DNA from: Nitrosopumilaceae archaeon
Lineage (GTDB): Archaea > Thermoproteota > Nitrososphaeria > Nitrososphaerales > Nitrosopumilaceae
Direction of reading: 5' to 3'
NCBI GenBank assembly: GCA_030041535.1
Contig: JASHNR010000037.1
Coordinates: 33,719-97,718, forward strand
Length of the DNA: 64,000 nucleotides
Notes under the pieces: model-generated
Database searches by the model: none
What the model was told of the DNA's origin: nothing
The model's input: the letters and a program-made list of their open reading frames with translations, nothing else
In this document: positions 59,879 through 64,000 of the stretch, one piece after another
How positions within the stretch are numbered: the stretch's first letter is position 1
Layout: the number at the start of each line of letters is the position of its first letter
Program-made: the position numbers and the translations under genes

Positions 59879-60121
59879 TTATCTTGATTGATCTTTTTGC
59901 TCTCCAAAGTCTCGTTTGAACTCCTCTACACTTATTCCAGCCCTTGCAAGAATTTCTTCAAGCATTCCTTTGCCAATTTCAGAATGATGTAATGGAACTG
60001 TTGCCTGCCTGTCATTTAGCTTAAGGACGTGATGACTTCCTCTTACATGCATAGTCTGAAACCCCCTTTCCTCCAGATATTTTATTAATTCAAGTGGTCT
60101 TACTGCTGGAAGTCTGGACAT
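59879..60121 (-). CDS. HicA-like mRNA interferase (YcfA family), no HicB partner
   Basis: The 80-residue protein has the double-stranded-RNA-binding-like HicA fold: VRPLELIKYLEERGFQTMHVRGSHHVLKLNDRQATVPLHHSEIGKGMLEEILARAGISVEEF, with the catalytic His in GSHHVLK. HicA normally pairs with HicB antitoxin; no HicB gene is next to it. It may be a domesticated or orphan form. It is divergent from nadM across 59 bases. Confidence 0.88.
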   Translation of the reverse strand: MSRLPAVRPLELIKYLEERGFQTMHVRGSHHVLKLNDRQATVPLHHSEIGKGMLEEILARAGISVEEFKRDFGEQKDQSR

Positions 60122-60180
60122 GGAGATAATACAGAACCTCTAATTAATAACGAATTTTTAAAGAAGCAAGTGAGACTTCA

Positions 60181-60681
60181 ATGAATGGGTTACTGATTGG
60201 CAGGTTTCAGCCATTCCATATAGGCCATCTATCAGCGGTTAAATTTGCCCTGTCCAAAGTGGAAAACCTCTGGATAGGAATTGGAAGCTCAAACAAAAGT
60301 AATGAAAAAAGAAACCCATTCACAGCAGACGAGAGAAAAGAGATGATCCTCTCATCACTTGACCCTGAGAACGCAAAGAAAATTGGGGTATATTACGTAC
60401 CAGACACGGGAGACCATGATAAATGGACATACCATGTTGATGCCATAGTGCCAAAGTACGACATTGTATTTTCAAATGATGACTTTACACTGTCGTTATA
60501 CAAAAAAAGGGGAATTGAGACAATCCCGGTTCCATTATTGCAAAGAGAGACAGTCTCTGGGACACATATACGGGAAATGATTGCTGCAGACAAAGATTGG
60601 TCAAGTCTTGTTCCGCAGGGAACCAAAAATGTTCTGATAAAAATAGGTGCTAAGGAAAGGCTGTGCAAAATATCGCAGTAG
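60181..60681 (+). CDS. nadM: Nicotinamide-nucleotide adenylyltransferase (NadM)
   Basis: The 166-residue enzyme makes NAD from NMN and ATP. Its signatures are LIGRFQPFHIGHLSAV with the nucleotide-binding HIGH-type motif, SSNKSNEKRNPFTADERKEMI and VSGTHIREMI. The size and C-terminus are those of archaeal NadM. It is followed after ten bases by the aminotransferase gene. Confidence 0.94.
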   Translation: MNGLLIGRFQPFHIGHLSAVKFALSKVENLWIGIGSSNKSNEKRNPFTADERKEMILSSLDPENAKKIGVYYVPDTGDHDKWTYHVDAIVPKYDIVFSNDDFTLSLYKKRGIETIPVPLLQRETVSGTHIREMIAADKDWSSLVPQGTKNVLIKIGAKERLCKISQ

Positions 60682-60691
60682 AACCTAAATA

Positions 60692-61864
60692 ATGGTCATT
60701 AATTTTAGGGAATGGAAGAATTTGGAATATCTAGTAATGTTACCCGGGCCAACAAATGTTCCGGAAAGAGTAACGCGTGCAATGTTTACCCACATGATAA
60801 ATCACAGGAGCAAGGATTTTGTAAAATTATATGTCGATGTAGTTGAAAAGACACAGAAAGTTTTTGATACAACAGGAGACATCGTAGCACTTAGCGCTTC
60901 TGGAACAGGAGCAGTCGAGGCCTCTGTTGTAAACATGGTAAAAAAAGGCGACAAGGTAATCATTCCAGTAAACGGGGAATTTAGCTCAAGACTTGCAACC
61001 ATGCTAGAATGGGCAGGTGCAAATGTTATCAAGCTACAAACTCCATTTGGGCAGAATGCAAGCTTTGATCAAGTAAAGGAGGCATTTGACAACAACAAAG
61101 ATGTCAAGGCATTCTATGTGGTATGGAACGAGACCTCAACTGGAACGATGGTAAAATATCTGGATAAAGTTTCAAGTCTTACTGCAAGAAATGATTCATT
61201 CTTTGTAGTAGACGGTGTATCAATAGTAGGCGGTGAGGAATTGCACATGGACAAGTGGGGAATAGATGTGTGTGTCACAGGGGCACAAAAGGCACTAGCT
61301 GCCCCGCCTGGAATTTCACCAATTGCAGTAAGCCCAAAGGCAAAAAAACACATGATTGCAAATCAGCCCCCGACATTTTACTTTAACATGGCACGATACT
61401 TCAAGTATTACGACGAGAACAAGGAGACCCCATTTACTCCCGCAATACCACTTCTTTATGCATACAGGGAGGCACTAGATATCATACTGGAAGAAGGAAT
61501 GGAAAACAGAGTAAAAAGACACCGGGTCTGCTCTGATGCATTTTACAGTGGCCTCAGCGCACTTGGTCTTACGCCATTTGCAAAAGAGGATGCACGATCT
61601 ACAGTTGTAATTGCGCTAAACTATTTGCAAGGACTAGACGACAAAACTTTCCGTGGAACATTATCAGAAAAATTCCGTGTCTTGGTTGCAGGTGGATTTG
61701 GCGAGCTGAAAGGCAAAGTGTTCAGGGTTGGCTGCATGGGAGAGGTACAGAAATACCATGTCATGAGAACTATATCTGCAATTCATTCAACACTTGACAT
61801 GATGGGATACAAAACAAATCCTGAAGCACTCAAAGTAGCTGAAGAGAAACTAAAGGCACTTTAA
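60692..61864 (+). CDS. Alanine-glyoxylate / serine-pyruvate-type class-V aminotransferase
   Basis: The 390-residue PLP enzyme begins with LVMLPGPTNVPERVTRAM, has HRSKDFVKLY, LSASGTGAVEASVVNMV, VWNETSTG, VVDGVSIVGGEE and the lysine in CVTGAQKALAAPPG. The set fits alanine-glyoxylate or serine-pyruvate transaminases, used for glycine/serine metabolism. A TTG at 60722 (MEYLVMLPG) is a possible start more like its relatives than the ATG at 60692. It follows nadM after ten bases. Confidence 0.88.
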   Translation: MVINFREWKNLEYLVMLPGPTNVPERVTRAMFTHMINHRSKDFVKLYVDVVEKTQKVFDTTGDIVALSASGTGAVEASVVNMVKKGDKVIIPVNGEFSSRLATMLEWAGANVIKLQTPFGQNASFDQVKEAFDNNKDVKAFYVVWNETSTGTMVKYLDKVSSLTARNDSFFVVDGVSIVGGEELHMDKWGIDVCVTGAQKALAAPPGISPIAVSPKAKKHMIANQPPTFYFNMARYFKYYDENKETPFTPAIPLLYAYREALDIILEEGMENRVKRHRVCSDAFYSGLSALGLTPFAKEDARSTVVIALNYLQGLDDKTFRGTLSEKFRVLVAGGFGELKGKVFRVGCMGEVQKYHVMRTISAIHSTLDMMGYKTNPEALKVAEEKLKAL

Positions 61865-61971
61865 TTTTATGTGCCAAAACATAGAAAATAATACCGTTAG
61901 AAAAATGTGACACAAATCATTAACACACAAAAAAGTCATCTTTAGATTAATATAAGGAACAGAAAGGATCG

Positions 61972-62724
61972 TTGACGTTGGCTTTCCAAAAAGGCACCCT
62001 AGTTCTAGCAGACTATACTGCCAAAGTCAAAGACACAAACGAAGTCTTTGAAACTACAAGAGAAGCTGACGCAAAATCTGGCAACATCTTTGATGCAAAT
62101 GTAAAGTATCAACCAAGACTTGTCTCAGTGGGAGAGTCTTGGGTGCTCAAGGGATTAGATGATGCACTCTTGGCTGCAAGTGCAGGCGACAAGCTCACAG
62201 TAGAGGTGCCACCAGAGAAGGGATTTGGAACACGGGATCCTGCCAAAGTAAGAATGATTCCACTGCGAAAGCTAGGTGATGATGCAGAGAAGGTATCTGT
62301 CGGCGATGCAATTGAGCTCGATGATAGGACTGGAATTATCAGATTCATTGGCTCAGGACGAGTCCAGGTTGATTTCAATCACAGGTTTGCAGGTAGAACA
62401 ATTTTGTATGATGTTAATGTATTAAAATCACTTGACACTGATCAGGACAAAATCTTGGGACTGCTCAAAAGGAGATTCCCACTTGATGAATCCAAACTAA
62501 AATTTGAGATAAAGGGAACGCAGCTTGACATCAACATACCAGACGAGGCACTGATGATGGAAGGCCTCCAGGTGGTAAAGCGAGCAATAGCAAACGAAGT
62601 ATTCAAGTTTGTATCAACACTTGACAAGATTAACTTTGTAGAATCATACAGCAAGACAAAGCCGCAGGAAAAGCCAGCAGAGCAAAAGGCTGAAGCCGCA
62701 CCAGCACAATCAAAAACAGCCTAG
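61972..62724 (+). CDS. FKBP-type peptidyl-prolyl isomerase, long archaeal form
   Basis: The 250-residue protein has the FKBP core with an insert (KGTLVLADYTAKVKDTNEVFETT, VSVGESWVLKGLDDALLAASAGDKLTVEVPPEKGFG and FNHRFAGRTILYDVNVL) followed by a C-terminal extension of about 90 residues that ends in a Glu/Lys/Ala-rich tail. This is the SlyD-like long archaeal FKBP, acting as isomerase and chaperone. Starts are TTG at 61972 or 61978. It overlaps the convergent egsA gene by four bases. Confidence 0.92.
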   Translation: MTLAFQKGTLVLADYTAKVKDTNEVFETTREADAKSGNIFDANVKYQPRLVSVGESWVLKGLDDALLAASAGDKLTVEVPPEKGFGTRDPAKVRMIPLRKLGDDAEKVSVGDAIELDDRTGIIRFIGSGRVQVDFNHRFAGRTILYDVNVLKSLDTDQDKILGLLKRRFPLDESKLKFEIKGTQLDINIPDEALMMEGLQVVKRAIANEVFKFVSTLDKINFVESYSKTKPQEKPAEQKAEAAPAQSKTA

Positions 62725-63761
62725 AGAACGCCGGTACTTTTTGCAAGAGAAATTGCTTTTTCTCCAGTCATTTTCATATCACTTAGTATGGTGTATCTTT
62801 CAGGCCGCAATGATTGTGCAATGGAGAGCGCCTCTGCCAAAATCTCAGACGAAAGTCCAATCTCTTTTGCAGTTGTAGGGGCTCCGACATTTTTTAGCAT
62901 CTGAATTATTTTTCTCCAGTCTTGGCCCTGGAGCTTTGCAATCAGTATGGCGCCAATTCCGCATTTTTCGCCGTGCAATCCTATGCCTGGCTCGAGATAA
63001 TCTACGGCATGTGAGAACAAGTGTTCTGCACCAGAGCATGGCCTACTGGAACCTGCAATGCATGCAGCAACACCTGAGCTTATCAGGGCTTCTACAATCA
63101 TTCTAACATCTGGTTTTTTCTTGAAATTTTTCGAGTTGTCAATTACAATTTTTGCGCTCATTGATGCCAAATTTGCAGCATAGGTGCCGAAATACTCTCC
63201 AACTTTGTCTCGTGCAAGCTCCCAATCACGCACAGCAGTTACCTTTGCCATTAGATCGCCACAGCCGCTTGCAATCAGCCTGTGCGGCGCTTTTTTTAGA
63301 ATTTCAATATCCACAAAGACCCCAAGTGGTGCGGTAGCAACAATAGAATACGGCCTGTCGCCGCGCAGAGAGACAAATGGGCTTGCAATGCCGTCATGTG
63401 ACGCAGACGTTGGGACGCTGACAAATGGTTTTTTGAGCTTGAATGCGATCATCTTTGCAATATCAACAGACCTGCCACCGCCAATTCCAACAATAAGATC
63501 GCTCTTGTCCTTTCTTACCTCAAGCAGAATCTTATTTGTAGACTCGACATCATTGCTTGTACTGCGGTGCCAGACATTTTTTATCTTTGATTTTAAAAGC
63601 GACTTGGCTACTTTTTCGTACGTAATCTTTCTTACCTGGTCTCCTGAAACAAAAGAAACTTTTCTTGGATTTGCAAGGCCTTGCAGAAAACTTCCAATAT
63701 CTCCGATGTTTTTTTCGCCTACAACTATCTGCCTTGGCAATTCCATGACGTGGGAAGGCAT
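62721..63761 (-). CDS. egsA: sn-Glycerol-1-phosphate dehydrogenase
   Basis: This NAD(P)H-dependent enzyme makes the G1P backbone of archaeal lipids. The 346-residue protein has DLIVGIGGGRSVDIAKMIAFKLKKPFVSVPTSASHDGIASPFVSL, IASGCGDLMAKVTAVRDWELA, SSRPCSGAEHLFSHAVDYLEPGIGLHGEKCGIG, with the zinc residues Asp, His and His in the expected places. It partners GGGP synthase at 1946-2695. It overlaps the FKBP gene by four bases. Confidence 0.95.
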   Translation of the reverse strand: MPSHVMELPRQIVVGEKNIGDIGSFLQGLANPRKVSFVSGDQVRKITYEKVAKSLLKSKIKNVWHRSTSNDVESTNKILLEVRKDKSDLIVGIGGGRSVDIAKMIAFKLKKPFVSVPTSASHDGIASPFVSLRGDRPYSIVATAPLGVFVDIEILKKAPHRLIASGCGDLMAKVTAVRDWELARDKVGEYFGTYAANLASMSAKIVIDNSKNFKKKPDVRMIVEALISSGVAACIAGSSRPCSGAEHLFSHAVDYLEPGIGLHGEKCGIGAILIAKLQGQDWRKIIQMLKNVGAPTTAKEIGLSSEILAEALSIAQSLRPERYTILSDMKMTGEKAISLAKSTGVL

Positions 63762-63865
63762 GAACTTTTCTTCAAACCTCGTTATTTATCGATTCCCAGT
63801 ACGATCCAAAGTTTATTAAACGGTGGAATCCTATTCCAAATATCTCAAGTTAGGTAGAATGTTAT

Positions 63866-64000
63866 TTGTCAGACTATATTGAACAGCACACATATCATGG
63901 AACAACGACGGTAGGAATAACCTGCACAGACGGTGTAGTCCTATGCGCCGATATGAGAGCAAGCGCTGGCTATTTTATCGCAAACAACAACACGATGAAG
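63866..64000 (+). CDS. psmB: 20S proteasome beta subunit (partial, N-terminal 45 residues)
   Basis: The gene is cut by the right edge. The start is TTG at 63866, giving [12 protein letters not shown] as a short propeptide and [21 protein letters not shown] as the mature N-terminus, with the catalytic threonine directly after Gly12. This is the active-type beta subunit. Cdc48 (14092) and a PAC2 chaperone homologue (8312) in the window serve the same machine. Confidence 0.9.
   Translation, partial: MSDYIEQHTYHGTTTVGITCTDGVVLCADMRASAGYFIANNNTMK

Overview
The window is archaeal chromosome. Three things point to the Thaumarchaeota (Nitrososphaerota), most like the Nitrosopumilales. First, the information-processing genes are archaeal: both PolD subunits, Orc1/Cdc6, PCNA, RpoL, TFS, Cdc48 and a proteasome beta subunit. 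Second, both early archaeal ether-lipid enzymes are present (GGGP synthase and glycerol-1-phosphate dehydrogenase). Third, it carries families typical of this phylum: DUF6659-like proteins, PEFG-type C-terminal sorting tails, multi-domain cupredoxin-like exoproteins, a stand-alone parvulin and a DMB-type cobamide pathway. No amo genes lie in the window, so ammonia oxidation is not shown directly. Genes are dense, often abut or overlap by 4 bp, and many starts sit about 25-29 bases after a TATA-like box, which suggests leaderless mRNAs.

1-8 kb is a replication neighbourhood: the PolD large subunit (cut by the window edge), GGGP synthase, small DNA-binding proteins, a 440-bp intergenic region with ORB-like repeats and an AT-rich tract (probable replication origin), Orc1/Cdc6 and the PolD small subunit. 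8-20 kb holds a proteasome assembly chaperone homologue, a three-domain cupredoxin-like exoprotein, a corrinoid methyltransferase, the Hsp20-Cdc48 pair, a radical SAM protein with a damaged or unusual N-terminus, and metabolic genes. 20-32 kb holds a ferredoxin, a dual-specificity phosphatase, RpoL-TFS, PCNA, aspartate kinase, CbiH, a flavin/F420-type oxidoreductase, TyrRS, a DegT aminotransferase overlapping an MtrA-like corrinoid protein, and housekeeping genes.

32-42 kb mixes secreted or membrane proteins, a cyclophilin, two tRNAs (tRNA-Arg with a D-loop intron, and tRNA-Val), BluB and RtcA. 42-46.9 kb is more accessory: three DUF6659-like paralogues, an HxlR/ArsC/aquaporin module with a palindromic operator candidate, and an AT-rich gene-poor stretch with inverted repeats.

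46.9-58.8 kb is a phosphate/polyphosphate island: two thymidylate-kinase-like proteins (one with an altered P-loop), SixA, Ppx/GppA, a CHAD protein, an AbrB-PhoU fusion, PstC-PstA-PstB-PhoU, and two PstS proteins of which one has a PEFG sorting tail. A TATAGA-type palindromic motif recurs upstream of its transcription units and is a candidate phosphate-responsive operator. 58.9-64 kb returns to housekeeping: a zinc-ribbon protein, an orphan HicA, NadM, a class-V aminotransferase, an FKBP-type isomerase, glycerol-1-phosphate dehydrogenase and the start of a proteasome beta subunit.

All functional calls come from reading protein motifs; no database search was run.
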